Source of the DNA: Xylanibacter ruminicola
GTDB taxonomy: Bacteria; Bacteroidota; Bacteroidia; Bacteroidales; Bacteroidaceae
Assembly (NCBI RefSeq): GCF_900142525.1
Contig: NZ_FRBD01000021.1
Location: forward strand, 1-64,000
Direction of reading: 5' to 3'
DNA: 64,000 bases
The position numbers were made by a program, and so were the translations under genes. This document shows, piece by piece, positions 43,438 to 52,647 of the stretch (its first letter is position 1; each line of letters begins with the position of its first letter). The notes under the pieces were generated by a model, which saw only the letters and a list, made by a program, of their open reading frames with translations, was not told the DNA's origin and searched no databases.

Positions 43438-45015
43438 ATGAACTACGTTGCATGGCTTTGGCGAAACTCACAGGGCATACGCTGTAACACTGCCGTGCGC
43501 ATTGTGTCGGGCGTGACTCAGGTGGCGCTCGGTCTGTTGATGGTATGGCTAAGCCGACAGTTTATCGACGAGACCATACGCACCGGTGAGGCCGACGAGG
43601 TGCTGCGGATGGTGGTGTGCCTAGTGGCAATAGTTGTTGGCGCCGTGATGCTGCGACAGCTGGGCTACTGGCTTACAACCACGGCCGGCATTCGCCAGTC
43701 TAACACCATCCGACTGCACATATTCAGTAGTTTGTTCCGCCGACAACTGTTTACCGAAAACCAGCTACACTCGGGCGATGTGAGCTCACGACTGGCTAAG
43801 GATATTGAGACCGTTAGCAATACCGTTACCGACACACTGCCCCAGATGGTGATAACCATGATTCAACTGTGCGGTTCTTTCCTGTTGCTGCGATGGTTTG
43901 ACGCACGGTTGGCATGGGCATTACTGTTGCTCACGCCGCTAGCCATCGTGTTCGGCAAGCTGATATCGTGCCGACTACGCCAGATGACACTTGACATCCG
44001 ACAAGACGAGAGCCGCATACAGATGCAGGTACAGGAGGGAATGGAGTATAATGCCGTGCTACGATCGCTGGGCAGCGAGCAGTGGGTGACCGACCGGTTG
44101 GACTCGATGCAGCTACGACTGCGCGGTAACGTGATTCGACGGTTGAAGTTCACCGTGCTGATGCGCCTGATATTGGGTTGTGCGTTCGGACTGGGCTATC
44201 TGCTAGCATTCGTTTGGGGTGGCTTACAGTTGCGCAATGGTGCCATTACATTCGGTGTGATGACGTCGTTCCTTCAATTAGTTGGCATGATTCAGCACCC
44301 AATACTGCAGCTGCTTAATATGGTTCCAACGGTGATACACACCACCGCCAGCATCGACCGTTTGGAGGAACTGTCTGTTGAAAAAATTTTGCCCAAAAAG
44401 AAAACCTTTTTCCAACAGAAAACTATCCGTTTTACCGACGTATCTTTTCGCTACGCGTCGGGTGACCGCGAGATACTATCGAACTTCAGTCATAAGTTTG
44501 CGGCGGGCACAAAGACCGCCATCATGGGCGAGACGGGCATCGGCAAGACGACACTGTTCCGACTGATACTCGGCTTTATTGAGCCCACTGAGGGAACAGT
44601 GGAGGTGGGTGGCGAGCCGTGTTTTGTGCCGCAGGGAAACACACTGATGAGTGGCACCATACGTTACAACCTGCAACTAGCTAAGCCTAATGCCAGCGAC
44701 AAGGAGCTACAGCAAGCGTTGCATACAGCCTGTGCCGACTTTGTGATGGATCTGCCAGATGGCATCGACACCGAGTTGGGTGAGCGTGGCGGCGGCTTGA
44801 GTGAGGGTCAGGCGCAGCGCATTGCCATTGCACGCGGGTTGTTACATCCTGGTAGTATCATGTTGCTTGATGAGATCAGTAGTTCGCTTGATGAGCCGAC
44901 GGAACAGGAACTCTATCGGCGACTCTTTGCAAATCATCCTGATACCACAATGATTTTTATCACTCATCGCCCCACGGTCAGCTCCCTCTGCGATGAGATC
45001 ATCACTCTTTCGTAA
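43438..45015 (+). CDS. ABC transporter, fused permease and ATPase
   Basis: 525-aa half-transporter. About six membrane helices occupy residues 15-290; the ATPase domain spans about 325-525 with Walker A GETGIGKTTL (364-373), signature LSEGQAQR (454-461; Glu in place of the usual Gly), Walker B IMLLDEISSSLD (Asp478-Glu479) and an H-loop FITHRPTV. No N-terminal C39 peptidase domain, so leader removal, if any, would fall to the separate peptidase-like protein. It is the last gene of the operon, 26 bp after the PqqD-like gene, and is followed by a terminator. Exporter of a peptide product is the likely role, by context. Confidence 0.93.
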   Translation: MNYVAWLWRNSQGIRCNTAVRIVSGVTQVALGLLMVWLSRQFIDETIRTGEADEVLRMVVCLVAIVVGAVMLRQLGYWLTTTAGIRQSNTIRLHIFSSLFRRQLFTENQLHSGDVSSRLAKDIETVSNTVTDTLPQMVITMIQLCGSFLLLRWFDARLAWALLLLTPLAIVFGKLISCRLRQMTLDIRQDESRIQMQVQEGMEYNAVLRSLGSEQWVTDRLDSMQLRLRGNVIRRLKFTVLMRLILGCAFGLGYLLAFVWGGLQLRNGAITFGVMTSFLQLVGMIQHPILQLLNMVPTVIHTTASIDRLEELSVEKILPKKKTFFQQKTIRFTDVSFRYASGDREILSNFSHKFAAGTKTAIMGETGIGKTTLFRLILGFIEPTEGTVEVGGEPCFVPQGNTLMSGTIRYNLQLAKPNASDKELQQALHTACADFVMDLPDGIDTELGERGGGLSEGQAQRIAIARGLLHPGSIMLLDEISSSLDEPTEQELYRRLFANHPDTTMIFITHRPTVSSLCDEIITLS

Positions 45016-45028
45016 CTGAAAAACGACA

Positions 45029-45066
45029 AGAGTGGCACGCCTATTACAGACGTGCCACTCTCTTTA
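45029..45066. terminator. bidirectional terminator between ABC operon and sdhB
   Basis: A perfect 11-bp stem (AGAGTGGCACG with CGTGCCACTCT) is flanked by CTTTAT on the plus side and by GTCGTTTTTC on the minus side, between two convergent units. Confidence 0.75.
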
Positions 45067-45112
45067 TAGCATAAAGGTGAAACCTTAATAAGCAAACTCG
45101 GCTCTGCTCTCA

Positions 45113-45871
45113 CTAATCGCTAAGCTTTGCCTTAATCATCTCGCGGTTCAGGCGGGCGATGTTAGCGATGGTCTCGTTCTTAGGACATACTGCCTCGCAG
45201 GCGCGAGTGTTGGTGCAGTTACCGAAGCCGAGCTCGTCCATCTTGGCGATCATATTCTTAACGCGTCTAGCGGCCTCTACACGGCCCTGTGGCAGCAGAG
45301 CGAGCTGTGATACCTTAGACGATACGAAAAGCATGGCAGAGCCGTTCTTACAAGCTGCTACGCAAGCGCCACAGCCGATGCAAGATGCGCAGTCCATAGC
45401 CTCGTCGGCATCCTCCTTAGGAATCAGGATAGCGTTGGCATCCTGAGCCTGACCTGTACGGATAGTGGTATAACCACCTGCCTGGATAATCTTATCGAAG
45501 GCATTGCGGTCAACCATACAGTCCTTGATTACAGGGAAGGCTGCTGAGCGCCAAGGCTCAACGGTGATAACATCACCATCGTTGAAACGACGCATGTAGA
45601 GCTGACATGTGGTAGCACCACGCTCGGTCAGTCCGTGAGGTGTACCGTTGATGTAGAGTGAGCACATACCGCAGATACCCTCGCGGCAGTCGTGGTCGAA
45701 TACGAAGGGCTCCTTGCCTTCGTTGATGAGCTCCTCGTTCAGGATGTCAAGCATCTCGAGGAAAGAGGTATCATCGGGGATATCCTTCATCTCATGGGTG
45801 TCGAAGTGTCCCTGGTCCTTGGGGCCATTCTGGCGCCAGAACTTTATTGTAAAGCTTATATTTTTAGCCAT
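45113..45871 (-). CDS. sdhB: succinate dehydrogenase/fumarate reductase iron-sulfur subunit
   Basis: 252 aa. Fe-S subunit that passes electrons between the flavoprotein and the cytochrome b subunit. The [2Fe-2S] site is in [13 protein letters not shown] (Cys62, 67, 70) with Cys89; the [4Fe-4S] and [3Fe-4S] cysteines are in [17 protein letters not shown] and [13 protein letters not shown]. It is last in the sdhC-sdhA-(small ORF)-sdhB series. In Prevotella-like anaerobes this complex usually works as fumarate reductase; direction cannot be proven from sequence. Confidence 0.97.
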   Translation of the reverse strand: MAKNISFTIKFWRQNGPKDQGHFDTHEMKDIPDDTSFLEMLDILNEELINEGKEPFVFDHDCREGICGMCSLYINGTPHGLTERGATTCQLYMRRFNDGDVITVEPWRSAAFPVIKDCMVDRNAFDKIIQAGGYTTIRTGQAQDANAILIPKEDADEAMDCASCIGCGACVAACKNGSAMLFVSSKVSQLALLPQGRVEAARRVKNMIAKMDELGFGNCTNTRACEAVCPKNETIANIARLNREMIKAKLSD

Positions 45872-45908
45872 AATTACTTATTATTTTTAATGATGCGATA
45901 AGCTAAAA

Positions 45909-46094
45909 TCAGGCATAGCAACTGATACATCCAAAAAGAAGGATGATGTATGGCCGCAAAGGAAACAATCCACATGTGGCATAGGATATAGCATCTGCAA
46001 TTGCAAGTGCAATAAAGCACACGCAAACAATGATGCATCCTTTCAGCAATTGCGTTAGATCACGCCAACCTGAAAATAACTCCCTCAACGTCAT
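45909..46094 (-). CDS. small hydrophobic ORF between sdhA and sdhB, unknown
   Basis: 61 aa starting 3 bp after the sdhA stop and ending 37 bp before the sdhB start. It has a charged N-terminus (MTLRELFSGWRDLTQLLKG), one strong membrane segment (about 19-41, IIVCVCFIALAIADAI) and a second hydrophobic end (about 48-61, YIILLFGCISCYA), with six Cys in all. I do not recognise it. Its placement at the exact sdhA stop favours a real, coupled gene, but a chance ORF in an intergenic stretch cannot be excluded. Confidence 0.45.
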   Translation of the reverse strand: MTLRELFSGWRDLTQLLKGCIIVCVCFIALAIADAISYATCGLFPLRPYIILLFGCISCYA

Positions 46095-46097
46095 TTG

Positions 46098-48077
46098 TTA
46101 ATTCTTATAATTTCTGGTTTGTACCTTGATTGCCTCGTACTCCAGTGGCTCCTTGATGAGCTCGGGCTCGTTGCCCTTGCCTTTGTACTCCCAGCAGCCT
46201 ACATAGAAGTAGTTCTCGTCGTCGCGCTTAGCCTCGCCTTCCTCGGTCTGATACTCCTCACGGAAGTGACCTCCGCAAGACTCGTTACGAGAGAGAGCGT
46301 CGAATGCTACGAGCTGACCCATTGTGAAGAAGTCACGCAGGTGGATAGCCTTATCAAGCTCGATGTTCAGGCCCTCCTTTGATCCAGGAACGAAGAGGTT
46401 GGTATCGAACTCCTTCTCGAGCTCGTGCATCTTCTTCAAACCTGTCTTCAGGCCCTCGGCTGTACGACCCATACCTACATACTCCCACATGATGTGACCG
46501 AGCTCCTTGTGGATAGAGTCAACTGAGCGCTTACCCTTGATGTTCATCAGACGGTCGATCTCGGCATTTACAGCCTTCTCAGCCTCGTCGAACTCAGGAC
46601 GATCGGTTGGAACCTTAGGCCATACAGCCTGATCAGCCAGGTAGTTCTGGATGGTGTAAGGCAGTACAAAGTAACCATCGGCCAGACCCTGCATCAGAGC
46701 AGAAGCACCCAAACGGTTAGCACCGTGGTCAGAGAAGTTACACTCACCGATAGCGAACAGACCAGGAATAGATGTCTGCAGTTCGTAGTCAACCCAGATA
46801 CCACCCATGGTGTAGTGGATAGCAGGATAGATCATCATTGGCTTGTAATACTTCACACCGTTAATCTCGTTAGCTACATCGCCAGGGAATACGTCGGTAA
46901 TCTCCTCGTACATCTCGAAGAGGTTTCCATAACGCTGCATGATAACATCAAGACCCAGACGGTTGATAGACTCAGAGAAGTCGAGGAATACGGCCAGACC
47001 TGTGTTGTTAACACCGAAGCCCTTGTCGCAACGCTCCTTAGCAGCACGGCTGGCAACGTCACGAGGAACGAGGTTACCGAATGCAGGATAACGGCGCTCC
47101 AAATAGTAGTCGCGATCCTCCTCAGGAATCTCCCAACCCTGCTTGGTACCAGCCTGCAGAGCCTTAGCATCCTCAATCTTCTTTGGAACCCAGATACGAC
47201 CGTCGTTACGCAGCGACTCTGACATCAGAGTCAGCTTTGACTGCTTGTCGCCGTGAACAGGGATACATGTTGGGTGAATCTGAACGTATGATGGGTTTGC
47301 AAAGTATGCACCCTTACGATAGCACTGAACAGCAGCTGTACAGTTACATCCCATAGCGTTGGTAGAAAGGAAGTAAGTGTTACCATATCCACCAGTAGCG
47401 ATAACTACTGCATTGGCGCTGAAGCGAACCAGCTTACCAGAGCAGAGATCCTTGGCGATGATACCACGAGCGCGGCCATCAACGATAACTACATCCTCCA
47501 TCTCATAACGGGTGTAGAGCTTAACCTTGCCGGCATTTACCTGACAGCTCAGTGAGCTATAGGCACCCAGCAGAAGCTGCTGACCTGTCTGACCCTTAGC
47601 GTAGAATGTACGGCTTACCTGAGCACCACCGAAAGAACGGTTAGCCAGCATACCACCATACTCACGAGCGAAAGGTACGCCCTGAGCTACACACTGGTCG
47701 ATAATATTGTTTGATACCTCAGCCAGACGATAAACGTTGGCCTCGCGAGCACGATAGTCACCACCCTTTACGGTATCGTAGAACAGACGGTAGATAGAGT
47801 CACCATCGTTCTGATAGCACTTGGCGGCGTTGATACCACCCTGAGCAGCGATAGAGTGAGCACGACGAGGAGAATCCTGAATACACAGGTTGATAACGTT
47901 GAAGCCCATCTCACCGAGTGAAGCAGCTGCAGAAGCACCAGCCAGACCGGTACCTACTACAATAACGTCGAGTTTCAGCTTGTTCTTGGGGTTAACCAAA
48001 CGCTGATGAGCCTTATATTCCTTCCATTTCTCAGGCACTGGTCCTGCAGGAATCTTAGAATCAATTACTTTTGCCAT
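46098..48077 (-). CDS. sdhA: succinate dehydrogenase/fumarate reductase flavoprotein subunit
   Basis: 659 aa. Catalytic FAD subunit. The dinucleotide-binding motif [18 protein letters not shown] is near residue 40, the FAD-attachment region contains [20 protein letters not shown], and substrate-site stretches include [12 protein letters not shown] and [15 protein letters not shown], with [12 protein letters not shown] further on. The length and sequence type fit the Wolinella/Bacteroides class of fumarate reductases. It is 28 bp downstream of sdhC. Confidence 0.97.
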   Translation of the reverse strand: MAKVIDSKIPAGPVPEKWKEYKAHQRLVNPKNKLKLDVIVVGTGLAGASAAASLGEMGFNVINLCIQDSPRRAHSIAAQGGINAAKCYQNDGDSIYRLFYDTVKGGDYRAREANVYRLAEVSNNIIDQCVAQGVPFAREYGGMLANRSFGGAQVSRTFYAKGQTGQQLLLGAYSSLSCQVNAGKVKLYTRYEMEDVVIVDGRARGIIAKDLCSGKLVRFSANAVVIATGGYGNTYFLSTNAMGCNCTAAVQCYRKGAYFANPSYVQIHPTCIPVHGDKQSKLTLMSESLRNDGRIWVPKKIEDAKALQAGTKQGWEIPEEDRDYYLERRYPAFGNLVPRDVASRAAKERCDKGFGVNNTGLAVFLDFSESINRLGLDVIMQRYGNLFEMYEEITDVFPGDVANEINGVKYYKPMMIYPAIHYTMGGIWVDYELQTSIPGLFAIGECNFSDHGANRLGASALMQGLADGYFVLPYTIQNYLADQAVWPKVPTDRPEFDEAEKAVNAEIDRLMNIKGKRSVDSIHKELGHIMWEYVGMGRTAEGLKTGLKKMHELEKEFDTNLFVPGSKEGLNIELDKAIHLRDFFTMGQLVAFDALSRNESCGGHFREEYQTEEGEAKRDDENYFYVGCWEYKGKGNEPELIKEPLEYEAIKVQTRNYKN

Positions 48078-48105
48078 AATCTTCTAGAATTTTAAAAGTT
48101 GATAA

Positions 48106-48792
48106 TTAGCAGCTGAGACTAGGCGCAAAACCGAATGCGAAAGCCAAAACTACAATGAGGAACATCAGCATGAGCACGGTAACATAAATCATACCGATGC
48201 ACTGCCAGCGCTTGAGCCAAATCTTGCCGCTTGCACCAAGAGTCTGCATAGCTGACCAGAAACCATGAGTGAGATGGAACCAGATAGCAGCAAACCAGAT
48301 GATGTAAATAACTACGAATACAGGATTAGAGAAAGTCTCCTTAATCCATCCGAAACCATCAGTAGGACTGATAGCAGGCATAGCACCTACAAGCTCGGCG
48401 AACATCATGTTGTACCAGAAGTTCCACAGGTGAACCAGCAAACCAATGCAGATGATGAGACCCAGAACAAGCATGTTCTTAGAGGCCCACTCTACCTTAC
48501 CAGGATTAACCTGTGTAGCCACCTCATAACGATTGTCGCCACGGGCGGTACGGTTCTGCGCAGTCAGAATGAAAGCGTAGACAATGTGAAGCACTGCCAA
48601 GGCAGCCAAACCAAGTGTTGCTACAACAGCATACCAGTTGGCACCCAGGAATTCGCAAATCATGTTGTAACCCTCTTCCGAGAACAGCGCCACAACGTTC
48701 ATGCAACCATGGAAGGTCAGGAACAGAATGAGCGCAATGCCCGTAACAGACATTACAACTTTTCTACCAATTGATGAATTGAATAACCACAT
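48106..48792 (-). CDS. sdhC: succinate dehydrogenase/fumarate reductase cytochrome b subunit
   Basis: 228-aa membrane anchor with about five transmembrane helices, as in the single-anchor, two-heme type B enzymes. Histidines placed in or near helices (LFLTFHGCMN, ALAVLHIVYAF, IGLLVHLWNFWY, WFHLTHGFW) are candidate heme ligands. It exchanges electrons with menaquinone. It starts the sdhCAB unit; promoter TATCTTTG at 48866-48873. Confidence 0.95.
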   Translation of the reverse strand: MWLFNSSIGRKVVMSVTGIALILFLTFHGCMNVVALFSEEGYNMICEFLGANWYAVVATLGLAALAVLHIVYAFILTAQNRTARGDNRYEVATQVNPGKVEWASKNMLVLGLIICIGLLVHLWNFWYNMMFAELVGAMPAISPTDGFGWIKETFSNPVFVVIYIIWFAAIWFHLTHGFWSAMQTLGASGKIWLKRWQCIGMIYVTVLMLMFLIVVLAFAFGFAPSLSC

Positions 48793-48865
48793 AAGTTGTT
48801 GAGTTTTAATGAATTATTGAATGTTATATACTTACTTGTTAGTACGTGCTCACGAGATTAGGGGA

Positions 48866-48873
48866 CAAAGATA
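48866..48873 (-). promoter_or_regulatory. -7 promoter element (TATCTTTG) of sdhCAB
   Basis: TATCTTTGTCCCC on the minus strand, about 73 nt upstream of the sdhC ATG at 48792. Confidence 0.65.
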
Positions 48874-48940
48874 ATCAAAAATCGTGATATACACAAGTGT
48901 TTTTACGAAAAAATGCATATTTTTGTAATTCTACTATCAA

Positions 48941-49576
48941 CTAATAACCGAATTCATCGCCAACTAGTATCACAGTATGTCGGCCACGTGGAGAGTTTCT
49001 AAGAAAATGAACATAGTTGCAGATGCAATCCGATGAGTTGCAATTGTGGCACACGCCATCTACCTGACAAGGCGTCTGGATATCGAAACGAGCGGCATTG
49101 ATTGGCGAGGCTGTAGAACGGGCGCGCTGCAAAGCAGCCTCTACCGTCTGCGCCACTTTGTTAATACCTATAATAAAGATCACCCGCTTCGGTCCCCATG
49201 TAATAGCAGCCACACGATTGCCGTTTCCGTCGATGTTAACTATGACTCCATCCTCGCTGATGGCATTTGCACTCGACAGATAGACATCGGCCGTGAAGGC
49301 ACGCTCGTAGATTTTCACCACTTCATCGCGATCGGACACCACATCGCGATCCAGAACCTCTAGGGTTCCCCTACTCTTTAATGCCTGCGGAATACCCATA
49401 TCGCGAATAGTCATCGAGCCGCCCCAGGTAACACTACTACCATCGGCTATCAGTTCTGATACTTTATTAACAGCCTCGGCTGCCGTTTTGCAGTAGTAGG
49501 CGTCCATGTGGCGACGCTTCAGATTCTTAATCATCCGCTCTGCAAGCCGCTCATTTCTTAGTTCTTTTGGAGTCAT
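48941..49576 (-). CDS. LUD-domain (LutC-like) protein
   Basis: 211 aa of the LUD/DUF162 superfamily that includes LutC of lactate utilisation. The core shows VTWGGSMTIRDMGIPQAL, DVYLSSANAISEDGVIVNID and NRVAAITWGPKRVIFIIGIN, hallmarks of this fold. A cysteine-rich stretch follows (PCQVDGVCHNCNSSDCICN). No lutA or lutB genes are adjacent, so a specific role in lactate oxidation is not supported here. Single-gene unit with promoter TATTTTTG at 49603-49610. Confidence 0.87.
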   Translation of the reverse strand: MTPKELRNERLAERMIKNLKRRHMDAYYCKTAAEAVNKVSELIADGSSVTWGGSMTIRDMGIPQALKSRGTLEVLDRDVVSDRDEVVKIYERAFTADVYLSSANAISEDGVIVNIDGNGNRVAAITWGPKRVIFIIGINKVAQTVEAALQRARSTASPINAARFDIQTPCQVDGVCHNCNSSDCICNYVHFLRNSPRGRHTVILVGDEFGY

Positions 49577-49602
49577 ATCACATTTTTATTATTAAGTCGG
49601 TG

Positions 49603-49610
49603 CAAAAATA
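49603..49610 (-). promoter_or_regulatory. -7 promoter element (TATTTTTG) of the LUD gene
   Basis: TATTTTTGCACC on the minus strand, about 26 nt upstream of the ATG; divergent from the rhodanese promoter 12 bp away. Confidence 0.65.
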
Positions 49611-49622
49611 CAAAAAAAATCG

Positions 49623-49630
49623 TATCTTTG
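49623..49630 (+). promoter_or_regulatory. -7 promoter element (TATCTTTG) of rhodanese-mnmG
   Basis: TATCTTTGCAACC, 30 nt before the rhodanese ATG at 49661. Confidence 0.7.
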
Positions 49631-49660
49631 CAACCGTAATATTAAAAAAAGGAGACGATT

Positions 49661-50062
49661 ATGAAGAAATTGTTTGTAATGATGATGCTCGCGGCAGCAG
49701 TATCGATGGGCTGTGCACAAAATGGTAACAACGATGCATTTGTGACCATCGAGGTTGATGGATTCCATCATACTCTCGAAAACAGCGGGGATGACTGCGT
49801 GCTGTTAGATGTTCGAACGCCAGCAGAATTCAAGGAGGGACATCTGAAAGGAGCGATAAACATCGACGTGAAAGACGAAGCTAACTTTATGAAGAAAGCG
49901 CTTGAAGTACTGCCTAAGGAAAAAACCGTGATGGTTTATTGCAGAAGTGGCCGACGAAGCGCTAATGCCGCAGACAAGCTGGCTGCTGAGGGTTATATGG
50001 TATTTAACCTGGATGGCGGGATCATAGCTTGGAAAGAAGCAGGAAAGGAGATTGTGAAGTGA
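49661..50062 (+). CDS. rhodanese-like domain lipoprotein
   Basis: 133 aa. A lipoprotein signal (VSMGC18) precedes one rhodanese domain. The active-site loop CRSGRRS places the sulfur-accepting Cys94, and LLDVRTPAEFKEGHLKGAIN is the typical N-terminal half. It could transfer sulfane sulfur or sense redox state in the envelope. Its stop TGA overlaps the GTG start proposed for mnmG (GTGA), so the two are translationally coupled despite unrelated cellular locations. Confidence 0.92.
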   Translation: MKKLFVMMMLAAAVSMGCAQNGNNDAFVTIEVDGFHHTLENSGDDCVLLDVRTPAEFKEGHLKGAINIDVKDEANFMKKALEVLPKEKTVMVYCRSGRRSANAADKLAAEGYMVFNLDGGIIAWKEAGKEIVK

Positions 50063-51954
50063 TATTAAATTACGATGTCATCGTCATAGGCGGTGGTCAT
50101 GCTGGTTGTGAAGCGGCTTGCGCTTCGGCCAACATGGGCGCCAAGACCTGTTTGGTGACGATGGATATGAATAAGATTGCACAAATGTCGTGCAATCCTG
50201 CTATAGGCGGAATCGCTAAAGGTCAGATAGTCAGAGAGATAGACGCGCTTGGCGGTCAGATGGGACTGGTAACGGATGCTACTGCCATCCAGTTCCGAAT
50301 GCTGAACGTGGGCAAGGGGCCAGCCGTATGGAGTCCTCGAGCCCAATGTGATCGCGGAAAGTTTATCTGGGAATGGCGCAAACATATCGATGAAACCGAT
50401 AATTTGGATGTCTGGCAAGACCAGGCCGACGAGTTGATTGTAGAAGACAAGAAGGCCGTTGGTGTTAGAACAATCTGGGGAACAGAGATTTACGCTAAAT
50501 GCGTGGTTATTACTGCAGGCACATTCCTTAATGGTTTGATGCATATAGGCAGGAAAATGGTACCTGGAGGTCGCATTGCTGAGCCTGCTGTAGCCCATTT
50601 CACCGAGAGTATCACCCAGCATGGCGTTGTTGCTGCCAGAATGAAGACTGGTACTCCTGTTCGCATCGACAAGCGTTCAGTACACTTCGAAGACCTTGAA
50701 GAACAGCCAGGAGAGTCACGTCCATATCAATTCAGCTATATGAATCAAGGTGGCGCGCTGAAGCAGTTGCCTTGTTGGACGGTGAATACGAATGCTGAAG
50801 TTCATGAGATTCTGAAGAGCGGATTGGCGGATTCACCGCTATATAACGGCCAGATTCAATCGATAGGACCGCGTTATTGTCCTTCGATCGAAACAAAGCT
50901 TGTTACCTTCCCTGATAGGGATAAGCACCCATTGTTTCTGGAACCTGAGGGAGAGGTTACCAACGAGATGTATCTCAACGGCTTCTCATCATCGCTCCCG
51001 ATGGATGTGCAGATAGAGGCTCTGAAAAAGATGCCGGCCTTCCGCGATGTAAAAGTGTACCGTCCTGGTTATGCCATAGAGTATGATTTCTTCGATCCTA
51101 CCCAACTGAATCATTCGTTGGAATCGAAGATTATTGAAGGACTGTTTATGGCCGGACAGGTTAACGGAACTACTGGCTATGAGGAAGCTGGTGGGCAGGG
51201 GACCTTGGCTGGTGTCAATGCTGCACTGAAGGCCGGATGCGCTGGTAGCGATACTGATGCAGCCAACAAACAGTTTATTCTGCATCGCGACGAAGCATAT
51301 ATTGGCGTATTAATCGATGATTTGGTAACTAAAGGCGTTGACGAGCCATACCGCATGTTTACCTCAAGAGCCGAATATCGCATCTTGCTGCGACAGGATG
51401 ATGCTGATGCACGACTTACAGAGAAGGGTTATGAGTTAGGTATCGTAAAAAAGAACCGCTACGATTGGTGGATGCAAAAGAAGCAGGCTATCGAAGAAAT
51501 CGAGAACTTCTGCCAGAATTTTGCGATTAAACCAAGACTGATCAATTCATCACTCGAAGCTCTTGGCACCACCCCACTCCAGTTTGGATGCAAACTGATT
51601 GATCTGGTAAATCGTCCTCAGCTGAACCTGAATAATCTCGCAGAGGTGATTCCATCATTAAAAGAGGTATTAAATCGTCCATCTAATCGTAAAGAGGAAA
51701 TTGCAGAGGCTGCAGAGATCAGAATGAAATATAAAGGATACATCGATCGCGAGCGATTAGTAGCCGACAAAATGCACCGATTAGAGAATATCCGAATACG
51801 TGGCAAGTTTAACTACGAAGAACTTCAAGGCCTATCTACCGAATGCCGACAGAAGCTGATGAAGATTCAACCCGAGACTTTGGCACAAGCAAGTCGCATA
51901 CCAGGCGTATCTCCTAGCGACATCAATGTGCTGCTGGTACTGATGGGAAGATAA
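50059..51954 (+). CDS. mnmG: tRNA uridine-5-carboxymethylaminomethyl modification enzyme MnmG
   Basis: 631 aa. MnmG (GidA) with MnmE makes the cmnm5 modification at wobble uridine of certain tRNAs, using FAD. The Rossmann motif VIVIGGGHAGCEAACASANM opens the protein; AQMSCNPAIGGIAKGQIVRE and GLFMAGQVNGTTGYEEA are family signatures; the helical C-terminus closes with IPGVSPSDINVLLVLM. A GTG start at 50059, overlapping the rhodanese stop, gives the normal N-terminus; a TTG at 50029 would add ten residues. A parS-like site begins at the last base of the stop codon region (51955). Confidence 0.95.
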   Translation: MILNYDVIVIGGGHAGCEAACASANMGAKTCLVTMDMNKIAQMSCNPAIGGIAKGQIVREIDALGGQMGLVTDATAIQFRMLNVGKGPAVWSPRAQCDRGKFIWEWRKHIDETDNLDVWQDQADELIVEDKKAVGVRTIWGTEIYAKCVVITAGTFLNGLMHIGRKMVPGGRIAEPAVAHFTESITQHGVVAARMKTGTPVRIDKRSVHFEDLEEQPGESRPYQFSYMNQGGALKQLPCWTVNTNAEVHEILKSGLADSPLYNGQIQSIGPRYCPSIETKLVTFPDRDKHPLFLEPEGEVTNEMYLNGFSSSLPMDVQIEALKKMPAFRDVKVYRPGYAIEYDFFDPTQLNHSLESKIIEGLFMAGQVNGTTGYEEAGGQGTLAGVNAALKAGCAGSDTDAANKQFILHRDEAYIGVLIDDLVTKGVDEPYRMFTSRAEYRILLRQDDADARLTEKGYELGIVKKNRYDWWMQKKQAIEEIENFCQNFAIKPRLINSSLEALGTTPLQFGCKLIDLVNRPQLNLNNLAEVIPSLKEVLNRPSNRKEEIAEAAEIRMKYKGYIDRERLVADKMHRLENIRIRGKFNYEELQGLSTECRQKLMKIQPETLAQASRIPGVSPSDINVLLVLMGR

Positions 51955-51970
51955 TGTTCCACGTGAAACA
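51955..51970. promoter_or_regulatory. parS-type centromere site 1
   Basis: TGTTCCACGTGAAACA matches the ParB-binding consensus TGTTNCACGTGAAACA exactly. It lies immediately after the mnmG stop codon. The same 16-mer, in a shared 19-bp context, recurs at 53152-53167. Such sites recruit ParB for chromosome segregation and normally cluster near the origin. Confidence 0.85.
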
Positions 51971-52004
51971 TTTAGCTAATAACAATCATTATAACTCATT
52001 GATT

Positions 52005-52532
52005 ATGAACAACAAAACACTGATTGAAAATCTGCGTTGCATACCAGATTTCCCAAAGAAGGGCATTAACTTCCGCGATGTAACTACGCTCTACAAGAGT
52101 GCAGAATGCATGAAGATTATGACCGACGAGCTGTACGAGCTTTACAAAGACAAAGGCATCACCAAGATTGTAGGAATCGAAAGTCGCGGTTTCATCATGG
52201 CTGCAGCCTTAGCATCAAGATTAGGTTGCGGAATGGTTATGGCACGCAAGCCGGGCAAACTCCCCTACGCCACCATTAAATCGTCGTTCTCGAAAGAATA
52301 TGGCGTAGATACTATCGAGATGCACCTCGATTCCATCGAACCTGATGACGTAGTTCTTATTCACGACGATCTGTTGGCTACAGGAGGTACAGCAAAAGCT
52401 GCCTACAACCTGGTACAGTATTTCAAGCCCAAGAAGGTCTATATGAACTTCATCATCGAAATCACAGACGAGGGATTGCACGGTCGAGACGAATTTGAAG
52501 GCATAGACCTCACCACCCTACTCACCATCTAA
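52005..52532 (+). CDS. apt: adenine phosphoribosyltransferase
   Basis: 175 aa. Apt makes AMP from adenine and PRPP (purine salvage). The N-terminal CIPDFPKKGINFRDVTTLY, the central GIESRGFIMAAALA and the PRPP motif VVLIHDDLLATGGTAKAA are all present. The ATG at 52005 is preferred to an in-frame ATG at 51954, which lies inside the mnmG stop/parS site and would add 17 unrelated residues. It follows mnmG by 50 bp. Confidence 0.95.
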   Translation: MNNKTLIENLRCIPDFPKKGINFRDVTTLYKSAECMKIMTDELYELYKDKGITKIVGIESRGFIMAAALASRLGCGMVMARKPGKLPYATIKSSFSKEYGVDTIEMHLDSIEPDDVVLIHDDLLATGGTAKAAYNLVQYFKPKKVYMNFIIEITDEGLHGRDEFEGIDLTTLLTI

Positions 52533-52542
52533 CACTTTATTA

Positions 52543-52578
52543 CCCCTCCTAAGCTAGGAGGGGCCAGGGGTGGTCTGA
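52543..52578 (+). repeat. left 36-bp terminal inverted repeat of DUF559 unit
   Basis: Pairs with 53086-53121 in inverted orientation at 34 of 36 positions. The outer 21 bp is itself a palindrome (CCCCTCCTA AGC TAGGAGGGG), and the inner part ends AGGGGTGGTCTGA. Confidence 0.85.
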
Positions 52579-52629
52579 ACAAACACAAATATAATGGTCT
52601 GAGCAAACATAATTAAAAGGTTTGAACAT
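52572..52629 (+). repeat. three ~24-bp imperfect direct repeats in the DUF559 leader
   Basis: Units start at 52572 (GGTCTGAACAAACAC), 52596 (GGTCTGAGCAAACAT) and 52619 (GGTTTGAACAT). The first copy overlaps the inner end of the left inverted repeat. They fill the stretch before the DUF559 start. Confidence 0.7.
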
Positions 52630-52647
52630 ACTCATCTCATAGATAAT

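Noticed and set aside
45016..45112. Search for a RiPP precursor after the ABC gene
   Set aside because: The gap is filled by the terminator; no short ORF with a leader-like composition there, nor in 41802-41869 or 43412-43437.
51954..52004. Extended apt start MFHVKHLANN
   Set aside because: It is a translation of the parS-like site; apt has a normal family N-terminus from the ATG at 52005.
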